A stretch of 13,436 bases of DNA, taken from the NCBI GenBank assembly GCA_021797025.1, contig JAKAAK010000059.1:1-13436 (forward strand). Direction: 5' to 3'. The notes beneath the pieces are model-generated. The model had not been told where the DNA came from. It saw nothing but the letters and a program-made list of their open reading frames with translations, and made no database searches. Below, piece by piece: positions 7,284 through 13,431 of this stretch. Both the position numbers and the translations under genes were made by a program. How positions within the stretch are numbered: position 1 is the stretch's first letter; the number at the start of each line of letters is the position of its first letter. The stretch is from Thermoplasmata archaeon. Its GTDB lineage: Archaea > Thermoplasmatota > Thermoplasmata > Thermoplasmatales > Thermoplasmataceae.

Positions 7284-7892
7284 TTATTTATCTATCTCTG
7301 AATGCCTCTTTACCTTCTTCCAGGCAAAGCCCTTGAACCTTTCCTGATCCTCCACCCTGCCCCTCTCATGGTAACCATAGGCTTCCCAGTAACCATCCTC
7401 ATATTTTTCCATCAATCTGATTTCCGTTAACCATTTTGCGCTTTTCCATCCGTACAGGGAGGGGATGAAAGGCCGTGCCGGGAATCCATGTTTGATCCCC
7501 AGGGGTTTATCATCTATCCTCAGGGCAAGTATGCTTTTTTCATCCACAGCATCATCAAATGGAACCGGTGTATCATATCCATCGGCACATATAAACATAA
7601 CCCATTCAGCATCTTTGGAAGGCTCGGATTTTATTATAATATCCCGCAGGGATGGCCCTGTAAATTTTGCCTCCTTTATTGACCATTTTGTGACGCAGTT
7701 GAAGTCCGATATGTATTCCATCCCCTTCATTTTATTGAGTTCTCCATACGAATACTCGGCAGGTTTTGCCACAAGGCCAGTTACCCTGAGGGACCATTTG
7801 TTTTCATCTATTGCGGGTCCATCCAGGGCATCGTAAATTATCCAGTTATTAACATAATATTGACCAGGATTTTTCACCTCTATCTTTTCCAT
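7284..7892 (-). CDS. Sulfite-oxidase-fold molybdopterin-binding oxidoreductase, cytoplasmic
   Basis: This 202-residue protein is essentially one molybdopterin-binding domain of the sulfite oxidase / MsrP (YedY) fold (PF00174 type). Key parts are the Mo-ligand Cys66 in DFNCVTKWS, followed by FTGPSLRDII (77-86), the ADGYDTPVPFDDA segment (103-115), KHGFPARPFIPSLYGWKSAKW (134-154) and the C-terminal GYWEAYGYHERGR-V-EDQERF. There is no Tat signal (no N-terminal twin Arg with hydrophobic stretch), no haem domain and no dimerisation domain, so I infer a cytoplasmic enzyme. The substrate is unknown: sulfite, methionine sulfoxide and N- or S-oxides are all open. A TATA box lies 25 nt upstream, so it is probably transcribed alone. 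Converging xthA ends 4 nt away. The next plus-strand gene is divergent from it across 110 nt. Confidence 0.85.
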   Translation of the reverse strand: MEKIEVKNPGQYYVNNWIIYDALDGPAIDENKWSLRVTGLVAKPAEYSYGELNKMKGMEYISDFNCVTKWSIKEAKFTGPSLRDIIIKSEPSKDAEWVMFICADGYDTPVPFDDAVDEKSILALRIDDKPLGIKHGFPARPFIPSLYGWKSAKWLTEIRLMEKYEDGYWEAYGYHERGRVEDQERFKGFAWKKVKRHSEIDK

Positions 7893-7912
7893 TATTTAAC
7901 CATCTCAACCTC

Positions 7913-7922
7913 ATATTTAATA
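7913..7922 (-). promoter_or_regulatory. TATA box of the Mo-oxidoreductase gene
   Basis: On the minus strand this reads TATTAAATAT, centred about 25 nt before the ATG at 7892, as for other leaderless genes here. It shares the 110-nt divergent intergenic region with the promoter of the gene at 8003. Confidence 0.5.
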
Positions 7923-7972
7923 ATTTTTTAAAATAATTTTAAACTTATCAATTGCACCCAGAGAATACCAAT

Positions 7973-7982
7973 AATTTATATT
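7973..7982 (+). promoter_or_regulatory. TATA box of the NicO-like membrane protein gene
   Basis: AATTTATATT is centred 25 nt before ATG 8003, with no Shine-Dalgarno in between. The core ATTTATATT is repeated exactly in the promoter of the MFS gene at 8887-8895, so the two membrane-protein genes may be expressed alike. Confidence 0.55.
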
Positions 7983-8002
7983 GCATAATTAATTGAGCAA
8001 TC

Positions 8003-8599
8003 ATGATATTCATTTACCTGATCATGCCCGTGATGGTGATCGGCCTGTCCATTCTTATAGCATCACTTCACATGGTTGCCCCTGATCACTGGACTCCGAT
8101 TTTGTCATATTCCATAGGCAAAAAACTCAAACTCAGGAAAACCGGTTTTATATCATTCAGTCTCGGTATGATTCACGGAATATTCTCCGCAATCCTCTCA
8201 TTTGCAATAGCAATTGTTGGTCTTTATTTCTTTCCTGAATTGTATTTAAAAATCTTTGCCGTAGCATTGCTTGTTTTTGTTGCAGTCTACATCATAATAA
8301 ATGCAAGGCATGAAGAAAAGGTTGAAAAAAACACAGAAATAGAAAAATCAATACTGCTGGTCAGTGTTATTCCGGATCCTGCCATAGTCCCCATTATACT
8401 TATTGCAGTTGTTTATGGCATGCATTTTGTTTATCTTACACTATCAATTTTTGTGATAGTATCAGCAGTGGCACTCCTCATTGTAACCATTGCACTGAGC
8501 AGGGTTTTAATAAAGAAGCTTGCAACACTGACTCCGAAAAGAATAGATTACCTCGTAGCTGCCATACTACTAGGAACCACTATTTTTGTATTAGTCTGA
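8003..8599 (+). CDS. Putative Ni/Co-type (NicO/RcnA/UreH-like) membrane transporter
   Basis: This 198-residue, very hydrophobic protein has about six predicted membrane helices: roughly residues 3-22, 48-75, 79-100, 116-135, 139-168 and 182-198. The first helix ends in SLHMVAPDHW (21-30). His23-x4-Asp28-His29 is the HX4DH signature of nickel/cobalt permeases and the NicO/RcnA group. A second polar patch, GMIHGIFSA around His58, and a Pro/Asp break, IPDPAIVPI (123-131), fit the related UreH/DsbD-like fold. A charged loop (102-116, Glu/Lys-rich) separates the two halves. Metal transport is inferred from the motif. The substrate could be Ni, Co or another metal, and export is as possible as import. 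A cytochrome-biogenesis-like role is an alternative. The ATG lies 25 nt after a TATA box. Context gives no urease or hydrogenase genes. Confidence 0.6.
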   Translation: MIFIYLIMPVMVIGLSILIASLHMVAPDHWTPILSYSIGKKLKLRKTGFISFSLGMIHGIFSAILSFAIAIVGLYFFPELYLKIFAVALLVFVAVYIIINARHEEKVEKNTEIEKSILLVSVIPDPAIVPIILIAVVYGMHFVYLTLSIFVIVSAVALLIVTIALSRVLIKKLATLTPKRIDYLVAAILLGTTIFVLV

Positions 8600-8607
8600 A
8601 ACCATAG

Positions 8608-8619
8608 CTATTTTTATGG
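8608..8619 (+). promoter_or_regulatory. Possible TATA box before the small membrane protein gene
   Basis: CTATTTTTATGG is centred about 24 nt before ATG 8637. The gap to the previous gene is only 37 nt, so read-through from 8003 is also possible; a weak GGGGA at 8630-8634 lies 2 nt before the ATG. Confidence 0.3.
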
Positions 8620-8636
8620 TATACTGATAGGGGACT

Positions 8637-8885
8637 ATGTTGATTTCGGATCTGACAGTATACGGTTCCGTGGTGCTTGCCATGATGATGGTATTTTATC
8701 TTCTTGAATCACGGTCTCCTGTATATTCACTCCTGTTCGGAATTACGTGCTTCGGCTCGGCAGTTTACGGCACTCTTGCAGGAGTGTATCCATTCGGTGT
8801 CATAGAAACCATATGGGGAATATTTGCTTTTCATAAATTTATCCAGAGGCAGAAGAAACTCAAAAACTCAGTAAATGAGCAATAA
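8637..8885 (+). CDS. Small two- to three-helix membrane protein, CBU_0592-like
   Basis: This 82-residue protein has hydrophobic segments at about 5-22, 28-48 and 52-66, followed by a basic cytoplasmic tail (FIQRQKKLKNSVNEQ). The pattern G-x-V near residue 10, a Tyr-containing first helix, a Gly/Ala-rich middle helix and a C-terminal 'P-x-G-V-I-E-T-I-W-G-I-F-A' resembles the small CBU_0592-type membrane family, which is common in bacteria and has no known function. The match is from memory of the pattern and is moderate. Its base composition resembles its neighbours. It sits 37 nt after the NicO-like gene and 30 nt before the MFS gene in the same direction, so all three may share readthrough transcripts even though each has a TATA-like element. 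Confidence 0.6.
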   Translation: MLISDLTVYGSVVLAMMMVFYLLESRSPVYSLLFGITCFGSAVYGTLAGVYPFGVIETIWGIFAFHKFIQRQKKLKNSVNEQ

Positions 8886-8886
8886 C

Positions 8887-8897
8887 ATTTATATTTA
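8887..8897 (+). promoter_or_regulatory. TATA box of the MFS gene
   Basis: ATTTATATTTA is centred 24 nt before GTG 8916 and overlaps nothing coding. It supports a leaderless start at the GTG and argues against the internal ATG at 8952. Confidence 0.5.
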
Positions 8898-8915
8898 ATC
8901 TTTAAATTTCATTAT

Positions 8916-10028
8916 GTGAGAAAGGGCTATTTGATCATAGGAATAGTTATCATGTCTTTCAATTCACTGTACCAATACTCCTGGAATGTTTTTGAGCCCC
9001 TTTTAAAGACGGGATTAAATGTATCGCTGGTACAGATTGAGGTTGCCTTTACATTATTTGCGATATTCTCAACAGGCTTCCAGGGGGTGGGTGGATATTT
9101 TGCCGACAGGAACGGGCCGAGAAACATCGGAATATTATCAGCTATTTTTTCAGCCACAGGATTTATCGGAACATCCTTTATACATAACCTGTATTTTTTC
9201 TATATTTTATGGTCTATAGGAAGCATCGGAGAAGGAATTCTTTACGGTTTAGCCACAAATCTTGCAGTAAAATGGTTCAAGGGCCGTAGAGGATTTGCTG
9301 TGGGTTTTGTCTCTCTCGGATTCGGCCTGGGTGCCGCAGTTGCCAATATATTCATCGCCCGTGCAGTATCATTCAGAACCCCGATGCTGATTATCGGTGT
9401 GGCAGAAATAATCCTGCTTCCCGCTCTTCTCATAATGGCCAAATACCCCGAATCAAGCACCATGACCGGTGAGAAAACATCAAAAAACCTCAGAAGCAGA
9501 AGATTCTGGATTCTGTATATTTCCTTTATTCTGGGAAGTGTCCCCCTGATAGTGGTTTCTGCATCCTTCGGATATCTGGGAGAAACCCTCCCTCTGTTTG
9601 AATTCACCGTACTGGTATCTATGTTCCCGCTTCTGAGCGGTGTGAGCAGGCCCATACTGGGCTATGTCTCAGACATAATAGGGCGAATAAAGGTGGTCAT
9701 GGTCATAGATATATTTCTGATACTGGGGTCTGTATTCCTTATATTGCATGAATATGTTTTTGCCATAGTTTTCATAGGGTTCTTCGGCGGTGCCATGATA
9801 TCCATGTATTTCTCACTGGTGGGTGATATTTTCGGTTCACGGTTTTCAACTGCAAATAACGGGGTATTCTATACAGGCAAGGCAATTTCTGGATTTCTGG
9901 GTAGTACACTGTTTGCGGCACTGTTTATTTTTGACCATAATTTATCATTTGTTTTTGTGCTTGTAGCTAGCATTGCAGCAATATTATTCCTCATGGCATC
10001 TGTACCCAGAAAAAATACAAATGTATAA
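8916..10028 (+). CDS. MFS transporter, oxalate/formate antiporter (OFA) type
   Basis: This 370-residue carrier shows the two six-helix halves of the major facilitator superfamily. In the 2-3 loop GYFADRNGPRNIG (60-72) is the motif-A region. WFKGRRGFAVGFVSLGFGLGA (120-140) is strongly reminiscent of the OFA group's helix 4-5 region. The second half repeats the pattern with SRPILGYVSDIIGR (244-257). The long charged loop near 176-197 separates the halves. OFA members exchange small carboxylates, but many archaeal members have unknown substrates, so a monocarboxylate or dicarboxylate is only a suggestion. It is shorter than usual OFA proteins (about 400 or more residues), mainly through short loops and ends. 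The GTG start is supported by the TATA box; the ATG two bases earlier is out of frame and hits TGA at once. The stop is followed by a T-rich run. Confidence 0.85.
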   Translation: MRKGYLIIGIVIMSFNSLYQYSWNVFEPLLKTGLNVSLVQIEVAFTLFAIFSTGFQGVGGYFADRNGPRNIGILSAIFSATGFIGTSFIHNLYFFYILWSIGSIGEGILYGLATNLAVKWFKGRRGFAVGFVSLGFGLGAAVANIFIARAVSFRTPMLIIGVAEIILLPALLIMAKYPESSTMTGEKTSKNLRSRRFWILYISFILGSVPLIVVSASFGYLGETLPLFEFTVLVSMFPLLSGVSRPILGYVSDIIGRIKVVMVIDIFLILGSVFLILHEYVFAIVFIGFFGGAMISMYFSLVGDIFGSRFSTANNGVFYTGKAISGFLGSTLFAALFIFDHNLSFVFVLVASIAAILFLMASVPRKNTNV

Positions 10029-10036
10029 TTTTTTAT
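10026..10036 (+). terminator. T-rich terminator after the MFS gene
   Basis: The MFS stop codon TAA (10026-10028) runs directly into TTTTTTATTT. It resembles the oligo-T archaeal terminators at other gene ends here, and the same stretch overlaps the SBDS promoter. Confidence 0.35.
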
Positions 10037-10044
10037 TTAAATAA
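10032..10044 (+). promoter_or_regulatory. TATA box of SBDS
   Basis: TTTATTTAAATAA lies about 15-26 nt upstream of ATG 10058, with the best match TATTTAAA centred near -21. No Shine-Dalgarno precedes the ATG, so SBDS probably starts its own, leaderless transcript. Confidence 0.45.
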
Positions 10045-10057
10045 ACTATTATCATTT

Positions 10058-10750
10058 ATGGTAAATACAGATGATGCAGTAATTGCAAGATTTGAATATG
10101 ACAGTTATAAATTTGAAATTCTTGTTGATCCTGAAGCAGCGTCCAGAATACGTGAGGGGAAGATAGATGTGGAGAATGATCTGGCAATTCCAGAAGTTTT
10201 CAAGGATGCAAAAAAAGGCGACAGAACCAATGAAGAAATCCTCAAAAAGGTATTCAAAACTACCGATATAGCACAGATAGCAATAGAAATAGTAAAGAGA
10301 GGGCAAATACAGCTTACAACTGAACAGAGGAAGGAGATACTGGAGACAAAACGCAGGCAGGTCATAAATGAGATTGTACGGGAAGCGATAAATCCACAGA
10401 CAAACACTCCGATTCCGGTAATCAGAATTGAAGAGGCAATGGATGAGGCAAAGGTCCGCATTGATCCTTTTAAAAGCGTGGAGGAACAGGTCCAGATGGT
10501 ACTCAAGGCAATCAGGCCATTGATACCTATAAGAATGGAGAAGGCCAGGCTCGCCGTAAGACTGTCCGGGGATGCTTATGGACGCCTGTATGGAGACCTA
10601 TCCCGCATGGGAATTATACTGAAAGAAGAATGGTCCAACGCAGGTGAATATATATGCGTAATAGAAATACCTGCAGGAATGCAGGGAGATTTGATAGATC
10701 TTGTCAACAGAAAAACAAACGGGGAAGCTGACGTTAAACTGTTAAAATAA
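10058..10750 (+). CDS. sbds: Ribosome maturation protein SBDS (Sdo1) homologue
   Basis: This is the archaeal SBDS protein, which in eukaryotes helps release the anti-association factor eIF6 from the large ribosomal subunit; the archaeal role is thought to be similar. The 230-residue length is typical. The N-terminal FYSH domain covers about 1-87, with ARFEYDSYKFEILVDPEAA (10-28), the GKIDVENDLAIPEVFKDAKKG stretch (34-54) and TDIAQIAIEIVKRGQIQLT (69-87). The three-helix middle domain follows, with QRKEILETKRRQVINEIVREA and FKSVEEQVQMVLKAIRPLIPI. The C-terminal ferredoxin-like domain starts near MEKARLAVRLSG. SBDS heads the exosome gene cluster in many archaea. Here it is 108 nt before rrp4, and rrp4 has its own TATA box, so the two may be separate units. 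No T-run follows the stop, so read-through into rrp4 is possible. Confidence 0.96.
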   Translation: MVNTDDAVIARFEYDSYKFEILVDPEAASRIREGKIDVENDLAIPEVFKDAKKGDRTNEEILKKVFKTTDIAQIAIEIVKRGQIQLTTEQRKEILETKRRQVINEIVREAINPQTNTPIPVIRIEEAMDEAKVRIDPFKSVEEQVQMVLKAIRPLIPIRMEKARLAVRLSGDAYGRLYGDLSRMGIILKEEWSNAGEYICVIEIPAGMQGDLIDLVNRKTNGEADVKLLK

Positions 10751-10827
10751 TTTAAAATAACATGGAAGTATTAAAATTATTTATATATTAACTTTCAATT
10801 AATGACAAAGATAAATATATTACGAAG

Positions 10828-10835
10828 GTATATTT
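10828..10835 (+). promoter_or_regulatory. TATA box of the rrp4 operon
   Basis: GTATATTT is centred about 27 nt before the TTG at 10859. It supports a leaderless mRNA starting at a TTG codon for the exosome operon. Two further A/T boxes at about 10777-10791 and 10811-10821 make the exact start uncertain. Confidence 0.45.
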
Positions 10836-10858
10836 CATAAAGTAAAAGGTGTATTCAA

Positions 10859-11527
10859 TTGGAGACAAAAAAAATAGTTTATCCAGGGGATAAAATAGAA
10901 ACAGGCGATTTAAAACCCCGAAATGGTATGTATGAATCTAATTCAGAATTTTTTTCTGAATACTTTGGCGTTATTCAGGAAAGCGAGAAATTTATTGATG
11001 TGGCTCCCTTCAACAGCCCCTATCTTCCCAGGGTTAATGACAAGATTATCGGCAAGATAATGGATATAGGCCCAACAATGTGGACCGTTGATATAAATTC
11101 TCCATATTACTCTCTTCTGCACATGAACGATTCTCCATGGCACGTTTCATCAGGAGACCTTGAAAGATATCTGAAGGTTGGCGACTATGTTTACGCAAGG
11201 ATATCGGTCTCAAATGAAATCAAGGAAAGCTGGATTTCCATGAGGGATAACGGAATGCGGAAACTGGAAACCGGAAGAATCATATCGGTCAAGCCGCCAA
11301 AAGTGCCACGTGTTATCGGAAAGGGCGGAAATATGATAAATATTATAAAAACCTATACAGACACAAAAATAATTGTGGGGCAGAATGGGTTCATATGGGT
11401 AGATGGAGAAATCGAAAATGTAAAACAGGCCATTGATGCAATCAGAATTGTAGAAAAAGAGGCACATACAATTGGCTTAACTGACAGAATGGAAGAATAC
11501 CTGAAAAAGATGAAAGGTGAAAATTAA
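10859..11527 (+). CDS. rrp4: Exosome RNA-binding cap subunit Rrp4
   Basis: Rrp4 forms part of the trimeric cap on the archaeal RNA exosome, feeding substrates into the Rrp41-Rrp42 hexamer. This 222-residue protein has the three usual parts: an N-terminal domain starting with IVYPGDKI (6-13), an S1 domain at about 58-130 (DKIIGKIMDIGPTMWTVDIN through the SWISMRD strand), and a KH domain at about 138-205 with the loop VIGKGGNMINII (152-163). The start has to be TTG 10859. An in-frame TAA lies at 10838-10840, there is no in-frame ATG or GTG between, and the next ATG (codon 24) would remove the conserved PGD strand. A TATA box is at the leaderless distance. The stop TAATG overlaps the rrp41 start by 1 nt, and the rrp41 ribosome-binding site GGTGA lies inside this gene. 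Confidence 0.94.
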   Translation: METKKIVYPGDKIETGDLKPRNGMYESNSEFFSEYFGVIQESEKFIDVAPFNSPYLPRVNDKIIGKIMDIGPTMWTVDINSPYYSLLHMNDSPWHVSSGDLERYLKVGDYVYARISVSNEIKESWISMRDNGMRKLETGRIISVKPPKVPRVIGKGGNMINIIKTYTDTKIIVGQNGFIWVDGEIENVKQAIDAIRIVEKEAHTIGLTDRMEEYLKKMKGEN

Positions 11528-12249
11528 TGGAAGGAAATATCAAACTTATAAGAGACGATGGACTGAGGCTGGATGGCCGTGCAAACAATGAAATGCGCCC
11601 GATTAAAATTCAAACAGGCGTTGTGCAGAGGGCAGACGGATCTGCATTTATAGAATGGGGAGCTAACAAGATCATAGTAGCAGTTTATGTGAGGGAAGCA
11701 TACCCGAAGCATGCACAGAATATAGATCGTGCAATAGTAAAGGCCAGATACAACATGTCCGGTTACTCCGTGGAGGAGCGGAAAAGGCCGGGACCTGATA
11801 GAAGAACCATGGAGATATCAAAAGTTGTTTCTGAAGCACTTTCATCTGCTATAGTGCTGGAAAAACTTCCCAGGGCAGAGGTAGATGTGTTTATCCAGGT
11901 ATTAGAGGCAGATGCAGGCACCAGAATAGCGAGTCTTACCGCATCATCTGTTGCAGTGGCAGATGCAGGGGTTCCCATGAGAGACCTTGTGGTCGGCTGC
12001 ACAGCAGGAAAAGCAGATGGAAAAGTTGTCCTGGATCTATCAAAGGATGAAGATAACTTCGGCCAGGCGGATATACCCATGGCAATCCTGCCCAGAACAG
12101 GCAAAGTTGTCCTGCTCCAGCTTGATGGCGATGTTACTGAAGAGGAATTCAATGAGGCTACATCAATGATGATGGAAGCAATGCCACGCATTTCAGAATT
12201 ACAGAAAAACGCATTGATGGATAAATATAGTTTAGAGGATGGTGAGTAA
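11527..12249 (+). CDS. rrp41: Exosome catalytic subunit Rrp41 (RNase PH fold)
   Basis: Rrp41 carries the phosphorolytic active site of the archaeal exosome, degrading RNA 3' to 5' with phosphate and also adding A-rich tails when run in reverse. The 240-residue sequence keeps the family features: LRLDGRANNEMRPI (13-26), the RNA-binding region PGPDRRTMEISKV (88-100) with Arg92-Arg93, EADAGTRIASLTA (127-139), and DLSKDEDNFGQADIPMAILP (170-189) with Asp182, the residue whose Sulfolobus counterpart is catalytic. It is therefore expected to be active. The ATG at 11527 shares one base with the rrp4 stop and has GGTGA at 11516-11520, 6 nt upstream. Its end overlaps or abuts rrp42, so the two ring subunits are made in the same operon, as expected for an equimolar heterodimer. 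Confidence 0.96.
   Translation: MEGNIKLIRDDGLRLDGRANNEMRPIKIQTGVVQRADGSAFIEWGANKIIVAVYVREAYPKHAQNIDRAIVKARYNMSGYSVEERKRPGPDRRTMEISKVVSEALSSAIVLEKLPRAEVDVFIQVLEADAGTRIASLTASSVAVADAGVPMRDLVVGCTAGKADGKVVLDLSKDEDNFGQADIPMAILPRTGKVVLLQLDGDVTEEEFNEATSMMMEAMPRISELQKNALMDKYSLEDGE
12241..12245 (+). promoter_or_regulatory. Ribosome-binding site that fixes the rrp42 start
   Basis: GGTGA, complementary to the 16S rRNA 3' end, lies 5 nt before ATG 12251 and sits in the last codons of rrp41. It overlaps the alternative ATG at 12239, so it argues for 12251. The same GGTGA precedes rrp41, rpl37ae and hyuB at 4-6 nt. Confidence 0.65.
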
Positions 12250-12250
12250 G

Positions 12251-13033
12251 ATGCCGATGGATGCAAGTGCAGTATTATCAGAAATCAGAAAGGGATTCAT
12301 ACTGGAAAGTATAAAAACAGGAAAGCGTCTGGATGGAAGATCCCTGGATGATTACAGGGAAATAAAAATTACAGAAAATTTCGTACCGAAGGCAGCAGGT
12401 TCTGCAATGGTAGAAATAGGAAAGACAAAGGTTGTAGCCGGTATAAAGGTTGAAGAGGGAGATCCCTTCGAGGATTCTCCCGATAGCGGAGTCATGGCAC
12501 TCAATATAGAGTTGCTCCCCATGGCATTCCCCACATTTGAATCAGGTCCACCCAGCGAACAGGCTATAGAGTATTCCAGAGTAGTTGACAGGGGAATCAG
12601 GGAAAGCAAGATGGTTGATACATCAAAACTCGTGATAGAATCCGGAAAACGTGTATGGATGATCTTTGTAGATATAGATGTCCTGAACTATGATGGAAAT
12701 ATAATAGATGCAGCAACACTGGCAGCTGTCACCGCTTTGAAAAACACAGTTGTCCCAGCATCGAAAATAGGGCAGAAGGATTATGCACTTCCAATCAATG
12801 CAACACCTGTCTCTATTACCATGGCAAAGATAGGGGATGAACTGGTATGCGATCCTGATCTGGAAGAAGAACAGGTTTCAAATGGAAGAATAACCGTTAC
12901 CATTTCGGAGGATCATAATATACATGCGATGCAAAAGGGAGATATAGGAGAATTTTCCCTGGATGAAATAAGGAAAGCTATAAAAACATCAAGTAATATA
13001 GGTAACAAGTTAAGGGAGACATATTTAAGGTGA
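12251..13033 (+). CDS. rrp42: Exosome structural subunit Rrp42 (RNase PH fold)
   Basis: Rrp42 alternates with Rrp41 in the exosome ring. It has the RNase PH fold but no active site of its own, and helps bind RNA. Visible features are [14 protein letters not shown], followed by [21 protein letters not shown], then [22 protein letters not shown], the [17 protein letters not shown] region that replaces the Rrp41 Arg pair, [20 protein letters not shown] and a [14 protein letters not shown] helix. The Asp that is catalytic in Rrp41 is replaced here by the segment around [11 protein letters not shown], as usual for Rrp42. I set the start at ATG 12251 (260 residues) because GGTGA lies 5 nt upstream and it avoids overlap with rrp41. 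ATG 12239 would add four residues and overlap by 11 nt. The stop overlaps the rpl37ae ribosome-binding site. Confidence 0.95.
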   Translation: MPMDASAVLSEIRKGFILESIKTGKRLDGRSLDDYREIKITENFVPKAAGSAMVEIGKTKVVAGIKVEEGDPFEDSPDSGVMALNIELLPMAFPTFESGPPSEQAIEYSRVVDRGIRESKMVDTSKLVIESGKRVWMIFVDIDVLNYDGNIIDAATLAAVTALKNTVVPASKIGQKDYALPINATPVSITMAKIGDELVCDPDLEEEQVSNGRITVTISEDHNIHAMQKGDIGEFSLDEIRKAIKTSSNIGNKLRETYLR

Positions 13034-13037
13034 ATAT

Positions 13038-13295
13038 ATGACAAAACACACAGTAAAAGTAGGGGCATCCGGGCGTTTTGGTCCCCGGTACGGTGTTACG
13101 GTAAGAAAGGCATGGAATAAGGTATACACGCAGAAAACAAGTTTCTACATATGCCCATCATGCAAGCAGAAAAAGGTAAAGAGAATTGCCAACGGAATAT
13201 GGGAATGCAGGCACTGCAGCTATAAATTTGCAGGCGGATCCTATACTCCTGAATACAGCAGCGAGACTGTAAAGGAGATAAACAACCATGTATAA
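13038..13295 (+). CDS. rpl37ae: Ribosomal protein L37Ae (eL43)
   Basis: This is a zinc-ribbon protein of the large ribosomal subunit. The 85-residue product has the conserved basic N-terminus ([18 protein letters not shown], residues 7-24) and two CxxC knuckles, CPSC (39-42) and CRHC (57-60), followed by FAGGSYTP (64-71). Both zinc half-sites are intact. ATG 13038 has GGTGA at 13029-13033, 4 nt upstream; those bases also include the rrp42 stop, so the two genes are coupled. The 3' end overlaps rpoP by 8 nt. L37Ae beside RNA polymerase subunit P after the exosome genes is the standard archaeal order. Confidence 0.97.
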   Translation: MTKHTVKVGASGRFGPRYGVTVRKAWNKVYTQKTSFYICPSCKQKKVKRIANGIWECRHCSYKFAGGSYTPEYSSETVKEINNHV

Positions 13296-13419
13296 ATGTA
13301 TCAGATGTGGCAGACAGCTTGAAAAATCATTCGGGACCACAGATATTGAATGTGAATGTGGTTCAAGGGTGTTTATCAAGGAAAGGCCAAGCATTGAAAA
13401 AGTTGTAAAGGCCAGATAA
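13288..13419 (+). CDS. rpoP: DNA-directed RNA polymerase subunit P (Rpb12-like)
   Basis: This short 43-residue protein is the archaeal counterpart of eukaryotic Rpb12, a small zinc-binding part of RNA polymerase that helps in open-complex formation and assembly. It begins [12 protein letters not shown] with the first knuckle C4-x2-C7, and ends [19 protein letters not shown], which matches the family's C-terminal pattern. The second knuckle reads ECECG, Cys22-x-Cys24, where the family normally has CPYCG with two residues between. This is a real codon-level difference here, not a reading error on my part (tgt gaa tgt ggt). The ATG overlaps the end of rpl37ae by 8 nt, and GGAG at 13274-13277 is 10 nt upstream. 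A strong T-run follows the stop. Confidence 0.92.
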   Translation: MYKCIRCGRQLEKSFGTTDIECECGSRVFIKERPSIEKVVKAR

Positions 13420-13431
13420 TTTTTTATTTTT
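13417..13431 (+). terminator. T-rich terminator at the end of the exosome operon
   Basis: The rpoP stop TAA is followed by TTTTTTATTTTT, the strongest oligo-T run in the window. It probably ends the rrp4-rpoP transcript, although an ATG at 13432 could begin another gene that the window cuts off. Confidence 0.45.

Noticed and set aside
7465..7836. 123-codon open frame on the plus strand
   Set aside because: It lies opposite the well-supported Mo-enzyme gene and its translation has no domain-like features.
10763..10792. Nine-codon ORF (MEVLKLFIY) between SBDS and rrp4
   Set aside because: Too short, no ribosome-binding site, and it lies in promoter-like A/T sequence.
11763..12266. 167-codon minus-strand frame opposite rrp41
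   Set aside because: Ser/Thr-rich shadow translation of a clear exosome gene with no independent start signal.
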